Made by a program: the position numbers and the translations under genes
In this document: piece after piece, positions 52,748-60,361 of the stretch
Position numbering within the stretch: position 1 is the first letter of the stretch
Layout: each line of letters begins with the position of its first letter
The notes under the pieces: model-generated
Seen by the model: the letters and a program-made list of their open reading frames with translations, nothing else
Told to the model about the DNA's origin: nothing
Databases searched by the model: none
Origin: Flavipsychrobacter sp.
GTDB lineage: Bacteria > Bacteroidota > Bacteroidia > Chitinophagales > Chitinophagaceae
Reading direction: 5' to 3'
Assembly: GCA_016786665.1 (NCBI GenBank)
Contig: JAEUVZ010000029.1
Coordinates: forward strand, 22,544 to 86,543
DNA: 64,000 bases

Positions 52748-54016
52748 TTAGTTGATAATGTCTTTCCCAAAGTACGGCTGCAGCACGGCGGGCACCTTTA
52801 CCCCCTCCGGCGTTTGGAAGTTCTCCAGCAGGCAGGCCACTATACGCGGCAGGGCCAGCGAGCTGCCGTTTAGCGTATGCACCAGTTGAGTTTTCCCGTT
52901 GCTGTCCTTGTAGCGTATTTTCATCCGGTTAGCCTGGAAGTTTTCAAAGTTGGAAACCGAGCTCACTTCCAGCCAGCGCTCCTGTGCGGCGCTGTACACT
53001 TCAAAGTCGTAAGTGAGTGCCGATGTAAAGCTCATATCCCCGCCACACAGGCGCAGGATGCGGTATTCCAGCCCCAGGCTTTGCAACAGGCCTTCCACGT
53101 GGGCCACCATACCCTCCAGCACCTCATAGCTTTTGTCGGGGTGCGCTAATTGGATGATTTCTACTTTATCAAACTGGTGTACCCGGTTCAGCCCGCGCAC
53201 ATCCTTGCCATAAGAGCCAGCCTCCCGGCGGAAACAGGGAGAATACGCGGTCATTTTTACAGGCAGCTCCTGCTCCGGCACTATCGTATCCCGGTACACA
53301 TTCGTCACGGGCACCTCGGCGGTGGGTATCATGTAGAAGCCGTCCTGGTTCATATACATCTGCCCTTCTTTATCGGGCAGCTGTCCGGTACCATATGCGG
53401 TCTCGGCGTTCACCATATGGGGTGGGTAGTATTCGGTATAGCCGGCATCCAGGTTATAATTCAGGAAGTAGTTGATAAGTGAGCGCTGCAGTTTGGCTCC
53501 CTTTCCTATATACACGGGAAAACCGCTTCCGGTTATCTTATTGCCCAGCTCAAAGTCAACCAGGTTATATTTTTCCATCAGCTCCCAATGCGGCAGCTTT
53601 TGCGCGCTCAGGTCGGGGCGGGTGCCTCCCGTACGCACCACCTCGTTTTCTTCCGGGGTTTTGCCCGCAGGCACGGTGCCGTGGGGCAGGTTGGGCAGCT
53701 GCACTATAAGCTCATCCAGTTCCGCACCCAGGGTGTCTACTTTTTGGGATAGCTCCTTCGCCTTGTCTTTATTGCTGGCTACCTCCGCTTTCAGCTTTTC
53801 CGCTTCTTCTTTCTCCCCTTTTGCCATCAGTTGGCCAATACTCTTAGATGCCGCATTGATGGACGCAGCTACCGAATCGCTTTCCACCTGCGCCTGGCGG
53901 CGCGCCTCGTCCAGCGAAATGATCGTATCTACCAGCTCCGGGTTCTTGAAATTCTTCTTTTTCAGCCCTTCCAGCACCAGGTCTTTATTCTGTCTGAATA
54001 ATTGTATCGGCAACAT
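52748..54016 (-). CDS. serS: Serine-tRNA ligase
   Basis: Charges tRNA-Ser. The product has 422 residues from MLPIQLFRQNKDLVLEGL; 23 codons upstream in frame do not fit the family. N-terminal long coiled coil (30-105; VASNKDKAKELSQKVDTLGAELDEL) contacts the tRNA variable arm. Class II catalytic core: motif 2 in TAYSPCFRREAGSYGKDVRGLNRVHQF, and motif 3 in GSSLALPRIVACLLENFQ. A TATATTTGC box lies 18 bases upstream, after the MoxR terminator, so serS-DUF4293 form their own unit. Confidence 0.97.
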   Translation of the reverse strand: MLPIQLFRQNKDLVLEGLKKKNFKNPELVDTIISLDEARRQAQVESDSVAASINAASKSIGQLMAKGEKEEAEKLKAEVASNKDKAKELSQKVDTLGAELDELIVQLPNLPHGTVPAGKTPEENEVVRTGGTRPDLSAQKLPHWELMEKYNLVDFELGNKITGSGFPVYIGKGAKLQRSLINYFLNYNLDAGYTEYYPPHMVNAETAYGTGQLPDKEGQMYMNQDGFYMIPTAEVPVTNVYRDTIVPEQELPVKMTAYSPCFRREAGSYGKDVRGLNRVHQFDKVEIIQLAHPDKSYEVLEGMVAHVEGLLQSLGLEYRILRLCGGDMSFTSALTYDFEVYSAAQERWLEVSSVSNFENFQANRMKIRYKDSNGKTQLVHTLNGSSLALPRIVACLLENFQTPEGVKVPAVLQPYFGKDIIN

Positions 54017-54033
54017 ATCTGCAAATTGTGGGG

Positions 54034-54041
54034 CAAATATA
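54034..54041 (-). promoter_or_regulatory. Candidate -7 element of serS
   Basis: Minus strand TATATTTGC, an exact TAnnTTTG match, 18 bases before ATG 54016. A TTG on the same strand is 24 bases upstream, a slightly long spacing. Confidence 0.5.
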
Positions 54042-54066
54042 CTAATTGGGGATTTGCCATAAGAGC

Positions 54067-54096
54067 AATAAAAAGCCTGCCGCACGGGCAGGCTTA
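54067..54096 (-). terminator. Rho-independent terminator after the MoxR gene
   Basis: Minus strand AAGCCTGCC/GGCAGGCTT stem with a five-base loop, followed by TTTATTGC. It lies between the MoxR stop (54121) and the serS promoter. Confidence 0.8.
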
Positions 54097-54120
54097 AAAA
54101 TTATGACCAGAATACGGTGT

Positions 54121-55125
54121 TTAAGGCACTTCTACCGCGTTCAGTATCTCGTTTATTATCTGTTCGCTGCTCACATTTTCCGCTTCGGCCTCGTAGGTAA
54201 TGCCAATACGGTGGCGCATTACATCGTGGCACACAGCGCGTATGTCTTCGGGTATTACATAGCCCCGGCGCTTGATGAAGGCATACGCCTTGGCCGCCAG
54301 GGCCAGGCTGATGCTGGCGCGGGGGGAAGCGCCATAGCTTATCAGCGGCTTCAGCTTACCCAGCTTATACTCATCCGGGAAGCGGGTAGCAAAGACGATA
54401 TCCAGTATATACTGTTCAATCTTCTCGTCCATATACACCTCGCGCACCAGCTTGCGGGCGTCTATTATATCCTGCGGGCTTACCACCGGGTTGATGGGCG
54501 ACATACCCTGGGGATTGAGGTTATACCGTATGATGTGGCGCTCCTCTTCCTTTTTGGGGTAAGATATGACCACCTTTAGCATAAAGCGGTCTACTTGCGC
54601 TTCGGGCAGCTCGTAGGTACCCTCCTGTTCTATGGGGTTCTGGGTGGCCAGTACCAGGAAAGGCTCCTCCAGTTTGTAGGTGCTATCGCCAATGGTCACC
54701 TGGCGCTCTTGCATGGCCTCCAGCAGGGCGCTTTGCACCTTGGCGGGAGCCCGGTTAATTTCATCGGCCAATATAAAGTTGGCGAAGATAGGCCCCTTGC
54801 GCACGGCAAACTCATGCGCCTGGGGGTTGTACACCATTGTGCCCAGTACGTCGGCGGGCAGCAGGTCGGGCGTGAACTGGATACGGGCGAACCGTCCCTT
54901 AATAGCCGAAGCCAGCGACTTGATAGCCAGGGTTTTAGCCAGGCCGGGAACGCCTTCCAGCAGCACGTGGCCATTGGCCAGCAAGCCTATCAGCAGGCGC
55001 TCCACCATATGCTTTTGCCCCACTACCGACTTATTCAGTTCCATCATCAGCAGGTCTATAAAAGCGCTTTGCTGGTGTATCCGTTCATTCAGTTCCCTGA
55101 TATCGGGTGCAGTATTCAGTTCCAT
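54121..55125 (-). CDS. MoxR-family AAA+ ATPase
   Basis: The product has 334 residues. Walker A LEGVPGLAKT, Walker B/sensor LADEINRAPAKVQSALLEAMQERQVT, sensor 1 VLATQNPIEQEGTYELPEAQVDRF, and the C-terminal lid LISYGASPRASISLALAAKAYAF. MoxR ATPases are chaperones that assemble or activate metal- or VWA-containing complexes, usually beside DUF58 and VWA-domain genes. Those partners are not in this window; upstream lies a divergent small gene. The gap before the next minus gene contains a terminator. Confidence 0.93.
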   Translation of the reverse strand: MELNTAPDIRELNERIHQQSAFIDLLMMELNKSVVGQKHMVERLLIGLLANGHVLLEGVPGLAKTLAIKSLASAIKGRFARIQFTPDLLPADVLGTMVYNPQAHEFAVRKGPIFANFILADEINRAPAKVQSALLEAMQERQVTIGDSTYKLEEPFLVLATQNPIEQEGTYELPEAQVDRFMLKVVISYPKKEEERHIIRYNLNPQGMSPINPVVSPQDIIDARKLVREVYMDEKIEQYILDIVFATRFPDEYKLGKLKPLISYGASPRASISLALAAKAYAFIKRRGYVIPEDIRAVCHDVMRHRIGITYEAEAENVSSEQIINEILNAVEVP

Positions 55126-55273
55126 ATTCTAGTAGTACACGTTTAAGCAAGTTAACACCTTAAAACGGTTTCAAAAATAATAATAGTGTGTATTACCTCT
55201 ATACCCGGGTTTGTAAAAATTGACTTAAAGTTTTGCCGGCCGTACCTGGGGCCATTCCACCCAATAGCTCCTC

Positions 55274-55307
55274 TTTTTGGAGCAACGCGAAATAAATTTG
55301 ACTTTTG
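55274..55307 (+). promoter_or_regulatory. Candidate promoter of the small protein at 55312
   Basis: TTTTTG at 55274-55279, then TAAATTTG (exact -7 match) at 55293-55300 overlapping GACTTTTGC at 55300-55308, which is 20 bases from the TTG. Either box would start transcription within about ten bases of ATG 55312. Confidence 0.45.
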
Positions 55308-55311
55308 CACT

Positions 55312-55638
55312 ATGGAAAATTTCGAACAAAGATGGATAGATACGGAAACCATGCTCCGGGAGCGGTTTGGCAAGCTGCCGGATATGGAAGGTATCCTGTT
55401 CCTGATTGGCATAAATGAACTGGGGGAGGTTCCGGGACGCAAATTCTCGAAAGAGCAAAAGCAAGACCTGATGCACATAGCGGTTTGCAAGCTGCTCAGC
55501 CAGCGGGGCTACTACGAATTTGAAGGCATAGACGGCGACGGCTGGCCACACTACATGATGGTGAAAAAACCAGAGGTAGAAAACATGGCAGGCCAGGAGC
55601 GGATGCTGAAAGAATGTATAGTGGAATACTTCTCCTGA
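55312..55638 (+). CDS. Small conserved cytoplasmic protein, function unknown
   Basis: The product has 108 residues from MENFEQRWIDTETMLRERF. No signal peptide or membrane segment. Mixed alpha/beta composition: helix WIDTETMLRERFGKLPDMEGILFLIGINELGEV, a KEQKQDLMHIAVCKLLSQRGYYEFEG segment and WPHYMMVKK. It looks like a compact single-domain protein conserved in Bacteroidota, but I cannot name a family. The frame is open 42 codons further upstream, but that part overlaps the promoter. A strong terminator follows. Confidence 0.75.
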   Translation: MENFEQRWIDTETMLRERFGKLPDMEGILFLIGINELGEVPGRKFSKEQKQDLMHIAVCKLLSQRGYYEFEGIDGDGWPHYMMVKKPEVENMAGQERMLKECIVEYFS

Positions 55639-55660
55639 TAAACCAATGCCGCAAATATTA

Positions 55661-55701
55661 AAAAGGAAACGCCCCCCGGTTGTCGGGGGGCGTTTCCTTT
55701 T
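55661..55701. terminator. Bidirectional terminator
   Basis: Long perfect stem AAAAGGAAACGCCCCCC/GGGGGGCGTTTCCTTTT with a seven-base loop. A-run on one side and T-run on the other let it serve the gene at 55312 and the convergent Omp28-like gene ending at 55720. Confidence 0.9.
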
Positions 55702-55719
55702 AGTTATCTAAGAGAAAGA

Positions 55720-57651
55720 TTACCTAACAACAGTCAGGCGCTGAGTAGCAGTACCTGCTTCTGTTTTAATAACTACGTTGTATGCGCCTGCAGGCAGGTT
55801 GGCCGTAGTGATTTCCACATTTTGCTGTCCTTTATCCATGTTGCCGTTAGTAACAGTAGTTACCAGGCGGCCCACAGCGTCCATTACCTGGATAGACACA
55901 TTACTGCTGTTGCTCAGTACAAACGACAGCGTAGCCTTATCCTGTGCAGGATTAGGGAACAGGTTCATGTTAGAGTTAGCAGCGCTGAATTCGGTCACAC
56001 CCAGTGGCGAACCCGGACGCAGGTTGATGTTATCGATGAACAGGCTGTTACCGAAACCGCTGGTAGCGCGGAACGCCAGCATAGCACCGTTAGGCACTGA
56101 TGTAACGTTTATGCTGCGCTGCTGCCAGTTTGACTGCTGAGAAGGAAGGAAGCGGCTACCATCGGTAGTAGCAGGGGCCGTATTCAGGGCCGCACCTTGC
56201 TGGCTCCATACGGAAGTCCAGGTTTGTCCGCAGTTGGTAGAGTAAACTACTTCCAGCCTATCAGGCTCAGGGTTACCTTGTGTATAAGGCGCGCTGGCAA
56301 TCCAGAAATCAAGGGCTTCAACGGCACCTGTCATATCCGCGCTTGGGAAGATAGCGTAGTTCGCTTCGTTAGCCGCATACGACCAGTTGTCGTGGTACAG
56401 GAAGTATGTACTATTCGCCTGTCCGTAGTTTTGGTTGGTAACACGGGTAGTGAAAATTTGCTGACCGTTGCTGTTGGCATCATACATGATCCAGTTAGCA
56501 GGAACTTGTCCGCCGTTCTCAAAACCTTCAATAATAGCCAGCGGGTTGGTAGTGGTGTTGTGTACATTCACCATTACATATCCCCAGTTGTTCACCAGGT
56601 TCACATCGGTCTGGCCATTAGGCATTGCCAGTGAATCCTGAATGAAGTGTACGCCCGGAGTGAGCGAAACAGCTGGCAGTGCGACGTTAGCAGAGGCGCC
56701 GGCAGCTACGTTACCTGTCCAGGCCTGTGTCAGTGTCCAGGCACCGTTATCCACTTTGGTGTAGATGTCAGCGGACGTAAGCGCAGCGGTACCTGTGTTC
56801 TTCAGGGTTACCGTAGGCACTACGGAAGCGGAACCGCTTACGCAATACAATGAATTTGGCGTAGTGATGCCATCTGATTTCACATCAACAGGTATAGAAA
56901 CCGGTTGTGTGCGGGCAGCCTGGGCTACTACCTTGTTCGCGTCGTCTTGCAGCCACAGGATAACAAACGTACCAGCATCTGCCTTGTCTATGTAAGAAGG
57001 TACAGGGCCTGAAATAGTGTAATTCTGAGTTTGTCCGTTTGTCCAGGTGTTAGGAACCGTTTCCCCTGTTGCGTTCGGATACATTTTACGCATTACGTTG
57101 TGAAACTCTGTTTCACCGTTAGAGCCCGGAGGAGAATCGAACAGCAGGTGCTCTACCAGCGCCGCGCGAAGCCTCATCTGTGAACCGTTGAACGCACCGG
57201 AAGAAGTTACGGTTACGTTGATAAAGATAGAGTCCGCATCGCTGGACCATGAGTGTGTAGCGGTGATGGTGAACGGAGTAGCTACGGCATAAGCCGCGTC
57301 TACAGTAGCCTGCGTATTGAAGCTCACGTGGCCCGCATTCTGGCCAGTGCCTAAAACAGCACCATCAGAACGGCCATAGGGAGCAAATGGAGTGGAATAA
57401 TACGTCATACGCGCCTGAACATCTACCGTATTCTGGTTGTAGATAGGACCCGCAGAAGGAATAGGCGATTGATATTTCAGCAGGATAGTCTTGCTGGTGT
57501 TAGCTGCCATCAACGCGTTCAGCGTTGGGTTAGCCGCGGCGCACGGGCCGCAGTTCTCGCCGGAGAACTCTTCGTACAGCACCAGGCGCTGCTGTGCATT
57601 AGCAGAGATAACTGCAGCAGCAGCCATCATTGATAGTAAAACCTTTTTCAT
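55720..57651 (-). CDS. Omp28-like surface protein with CGPC site and T9SS sorting domain
   Basis: The product has 643 residues. Signal peptide MKKVLLSMMAAAAVISANAQ. An Omp28/thioredoxin-like domain (20-260) has ENCGPCAAANP as active site, LKYQSPIPSAGPIYNQNT and an Omp28-type ARMTYYSTPFAPYGRSDG. A beta-sandwich region with CARDB/adhesin look follows (265-370, VPTVTLKNTGTAALTSADIYTKVDNG), then a carbohydrate-binding-like beta-domain (390-560, YAIFPSADMTGAVEALDFWIAS). The C-terminal T9SS sorting domain (about 565-643) has LFPNPAQDKATLSFVL, DAVGRLV, LPAGAYNVVIKT and QRLTVVR. Paralogue of the protein at 20594. Confidence 0.87.
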   Translation of the reverse strand: MKKVLLSMMAAAAVISANAQQRLVLYEEFSGENCGPCAAANPTLNALMAANTSKTILLKYQSPIPSAGPIYNQNTVDVQARMTYYSTPFAPYGRSDGAVLGTGQNAGHVSFNTQATVDAAYAVATPFTITATHSWSSDADSIFINVTVTSSGAFNGSQMRLRAALVEHLLFDSPPGSNGETEFHNVMRKMYPNATGETVPNTWTNGQTQNYTISGPVPSYIDKADAGTFVILWLQDDANKVVAQAARTQPVSIPVDVKSDGITTPNSLYCVSGSASVVPTVTLKNTGTAALTSADIYTKVDNGAWTLTQAWTGNVAAGASANVALPAVSLTPGVHFIQDSLAMPNGQTDVNLVNNWGYVMVNVHNTTTNPLAIIEGFENGGQVPANWIMYDANSNGQQIFTTRVTNQNYGQANSTYFLYHDNWSYAANEANYAIFPSADMTGAVEALDFWIASAPYTQGNPEPDRLEVVYSTNCGQTWTSVWSQQGAALNTAPATTDGSRFLPSQQSNWQQRSINVTSVPNGAMLAFRATSGFGNSLFIDNINLRPGSPLGVTEFSAANSNMNLFPNPAQDKATLSFVLSNSSNVSIQVMDAVGRLVTTVTNGNMDKGQQNVEITTANLPAGAYNVVIKTEAGTATQRLTVVR

Positions 57652-57679
57652 TAGATTGACTTTTTTAAAATATAGATAC

Positions 57680-57713
57680 CGAAATTAGCCATTTTTTCTT
57701 TATTCTAACCAAA
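57680..57713 (-). promoter_or_regulatory. Candidate promoter of the Omp28-like gene
   Basis: Minus strand TTTG (57713-57710), a 22-base spacer, then TAATTTCG (57687-57680), one base from the consensus. It ends 29 bases before ATG 57651. Confidence 0.4.
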
Positions 57714-57744
57714 TTGTTATTTTATTTTTCCCGCTGATTTTTAA

Positions 57745-57752
57745 TACTTTTG
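57745..57752 (+). promoter_or_regulatory. Candidate -7 element of the TPP-riboswitch transcript
   Basis: TACTTTTGC, an exact TAnnTTTG match, ending about 15 bases before the riboswitch. TTG at 57714-57716 is 28 bases upstream, a long spacing. Confidence 0.5.
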
Positions 57753-57766
57753 CATCGCTAAACATT

Positions 57767-57845
57767 TAGCACGGGGTGCCTTACTATACAGGCTGAGATT
57801 ATACCCGCTGAACCTGGACCGGGTAATGCCGGTTAGGGAGTTTTA
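57767..57845 (+). ncRNA. TPP riboswitch (THI element)
   Basis: Conserved aptamer core in order: ACGGGGTGCC, then a short variable hairpin (TTACTATACA), GGCTGAGATTATACCCG, CTGAACCTGGACCGGGTAAT, GCCGGTTAGGGAG. These are the CUGAGA pyrimidine-sensing loop, the ACCUG...GGGUAAU pyrophosphate arm and the closing AGGGA. The outer P1 helix is not obvious. About 105 bases separate the aptamer from ATG 57951, so control could be by translation or by a downstream structure. Confidence 0.93.
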
Positions 57846-57950
57846 TTCAGCTGCCTCTTTCTGTATGCATATAACCGACAACTGACGTATGTATCGTCGT
57901 GTCCGTTTGTGCATGCGCCCCGGCTTAGGCTTTATTCAAGTTTCACAAAT

Positions 57951-60227
57951 ATGAGAAAGAACAAAGTGCTTATTGCCTCCTTTATGGCAATGGCCGCGAC
58001 AGCACAGGGCCAGCAGGCAGATTCAACACAGCTAAAAGAACAGAGCCTGGCGCCGGTGGAAATCCGCGCCTTACGGGCCGGCACCAAATCGCCCTTCGCT
58101 AAAACCGAGGTATCGAAAGAAGACCTGGAAAAGGTGAACCTGGGGCAAGACCTGCCCATCTTGCTGCAATACACCCCTTCGGCCGTAGTAACCAGCGATG
58201 CGGGGGCGGGCGTGGGCTACACCGGTATCCGTATCCGGGGCACGGATGGTACCCGCATTAATATTACCCTGAATGGCATACCGGTAAACGAGGCCGAATC
58301 GCAGGGGGCGTTCTTTGTAGACTTCCCGGATATGGCTTCTTCGGTCAATTCCATACAACTGCAGCGCGGGGTGGGCAGCTCCACCAATGGTGCGGGCGCC
58401 TTTGGCGCTACTATGAGCATCAGCACCCTGCAACAGATGGAGAAAGCCGGCGCGGAAACCAACATCAGCGCCGGTTCCTTCAACACACAGAAATACACCG
58501 TGAAAGCCGGTACCGGCCTGCTGGAGAATGGCCTCCAGTTTGACGTACGCCTCTCCAAAATAAACTCGGACGGCTTCCTGGACCGCTCGGCCAGCGACCT
58601 GAGAGCGCTGCAGTTTGTAGCCGGCTGGAAGGCGAGCGAAAACACGTCGTTCCGCTTTCTGCTGATGACCGGCAAAGAAAAAACAGGCCAGGCCTGGAAC
58701 GGTACGCCAGAGGAAAAACTTCGCGGGAACGACAGCGCGCTGATGAGCCACTATACCAATAATGCGGGCGTGCTGTACTTCACCCGGCAGGACTCAATAA
58801 ACCTGTTCAGCTCCGACCCGCGCCGGTACAACTACTTCACGTACAACGACCAGTCGGACAACTACCAGCAAGACTACTACCAGTTCTTCTTTGACCATCG
58901 CTTCTCTAATAAGCTAACGGCTAATGCCGCCCTGTTCTTCACCCGTGGGCAAGGCTTCTATAATGAGTATAAAGTGGGCCAGTCCTATTCCGATTACGGG
59001 CTGAGCGACTACATCACCCCCTCAAACGACACCCTTACCAGTACCGACCTGATACGCCAGCTATGGCTCAGCACCAAATACTATGGCGGGGTATATTCCT
59101 TAATGTACACGCACCAGAAAACACGCGTCACCCTGGGGGGCAGCGTAGCCCTGTACGACGGGGAACACTATGGCTTTGTGAAATGGGCGGAACACAACAT
59201 TCCCGCCGACCACAAATGGTATCACCTGCACGCCAACAAGAGCGACATAAACTTCTACGGCAAAGCCGAACAGGAAATAGGCAAGAACCTGACGCTGTAT
59301 GGCGATCTGCAATACCGCGCAGTATCGTATGAGATGAATGGATTTCGCAAGAACCCTACTATAGCGCACAGTGTATCTTACGGCTTCTTTAACCCAAAGG
59401 GCGGGATTAACTATACGCTCCGCAACACCGCCAGCCAACGGCAACGGGCCTACGCTTCCGTTGCAGTAGCCAACAAAGAACCTAACCGTGATGACTTTGA
59501 AGCGTCGCCCGTTAATCTACCCCTTCCGGAGCGCCTCACCGATGTAGAAGCCGGCTACGAGATAGCGGGACGCAAATGGAACGCCTCGGCCAACCTCTAC
59601 TACATGATGTATAAAGACCAGCTGATACTTACCGGTAAGATAAATGACGTAGGCGCCTACACCCGCACCAACGTGGCGGAAAGCTACCGGGCAGGTATAG
59701 AACTACAGGCATATGCCAAGCCCGCCTACTGGATAGCCTTCAACGGTAACCTCACACTCTCGCAAAATAAAATACTGAACTTCAACGAATACCAGGATGA
59801 CTATGACGACAGCCTAGGCCGCCAGAAAGTAATAGCACACGGCACTACGGATATCGCTTTCTCTCCCGGTATTATAGCCGGGGGCGGGGTTACCTTCAGC
59901 CCATTGAGGAATATGAGCCATGGCCAGCAACTGGAGCTGGACGTGATGGGCAAATACGTAGGGCAACAGTACCTGGACAATACCAGCAACGACGCGCGCA
60001 GCATAGACGCCTATGGCCTTTGCGACATCCGCATCCGCTACTCTATAAAGATGAAGCCCTTCCGCGAACTGGGCTTCAACATTATGCTGAACAACGTGCT
60101 GAACAGGCAGTACGAAAGCAATGGCTATACCTATAGCTATGTGTATGGTGGCGCCACCACTACGCAAAACTTCTTCTACCCCCAGGCCGGCTTCAACTGG
60201 CTGGCCGGGCTGAATATAAAATGGTAA
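57951..60227 (+). CDS. TonB-dependent outer-membrane receptor, probably for thiamine or a precursor
   Basis: The product has 758 residues from MRKNKVLIASFMAMAATAQG (signal peptide). Plug domain (about 45-165): LPILLQYTPSAVVTSDAGAGVGYTGIRIRGTDGTRINITLNGIPVNEAESQ and IQLQRGVGSSTNGAGAFGATMSIST, typical of TonB receptors. The barrel follows, with many aromatic strand ends and the C-terminal PQAGFNWLAGLNIKW. There is no STN or carboxypeptidase-like N-terminal extension. Because a TPP riboswitch lies in its leader and no other gene shares the transcript, the cargo is most likely thiamine, TMP or a pyrimidine/thiazole moiety. An alternative start at 57909 gives no signal peptide. Confidence 0.9.
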   Translation: MRKNKVLIASFMAMAATAQGQQADSTQLKEQSLAPVEIRALRAGTKSPFAKTEVSKEDLEKVNLGQDLPILLQYTPSAVVTSDAGAGVGYTGIRIRGTDGTRINITLNGIPVNEAESQGAFFVDFPDMASSVNSIQLQRGVGSSTNGAGAFGATMSISTLQQMEKAGAETNISAGSFNTQKYTVKAGTGLLENGLQFDVRLSKINSDGFLDRSASDLRALQFVAGWKASENTSFRFLLMTGKEKTGQAWNGTPEEKLRGNDSALMSHYTNNAGVLYFTRQDSINLFSSDPRRYNYFTYNDQSDNYQQDYYQFFFDHRFSNKLTANAALFFTRGQGFYNEYKVGQSYSDYGLSDYITPSNDTLTSTDLIRQLWLSTKYYGGVYSLMYTHQKTRVTLGGSVALYDGEHYGFVKWAEHNIPADHKWYHLHANKSDINFYGKAEQEIGKNLTLYGDLQYRAVSYEMNGFRKNPTIAHSVSYGFFNPKGGINYTLRNTASQRQRAYASVAVANKEPNRDDFEASPVNLPLPERLTDVEAGYEIAGRKWNASANLYYMMYKDQLILTGKINDVGAYTRTNVAESYRAGIELQAYAKPAYWIAFNGNLTLSQNKILNFNEYQDDYDDSLGRQKVIAHGTTDIAFSPGIIAGGGVTFSPLRNMSHGQQLELDVMGKYVGQQYLDNTSNDARSIDAYGLCDIRIRYSIKMKPFRELGFNIMLNNVLNRQYESNGYTYSYVYGGATTTQNFFYPQAGFNWLAGLNIKW

Positions 60228-60256
60228 CATTCCCCCTATAAGGGTGATACTAAAAT

Positions 60257-60299
60257 CAAAATGCCAATCGTTAAGGAACTTTAACAGATTGGCATTTTG
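60257..60299 (+). terminator. Long inverted repeat ending the receptor transcript
   Basis: Arms CAAAATGCCAATC-GTTAA and TTAAC-GATTGGCATTTTG pair over 18 bases with one bulged A and a short loop. Little T-run beyond. The right arm supplies the TTG of the next promoter. Confidence 0.75.
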
Positions 60300-60326
60300 T
60301 CGTATTAATCAATATATCCATTTTTG
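60297..60326 (+). promoter_or_regulatory. Promoter of the outer-membrane/GLPGLI operon
   Basis: TTG at 60297-60299, exactly 19 bases, then CATTTTTGC at 60319-60327, one base from TAnnTTTG. Predicted start about 30 bases before ATG 60362. Confidence 0.55.
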
Positions 60327-60361
60327 CTGACGTTTGTTGTTCACACCACAACCATCCTTCA

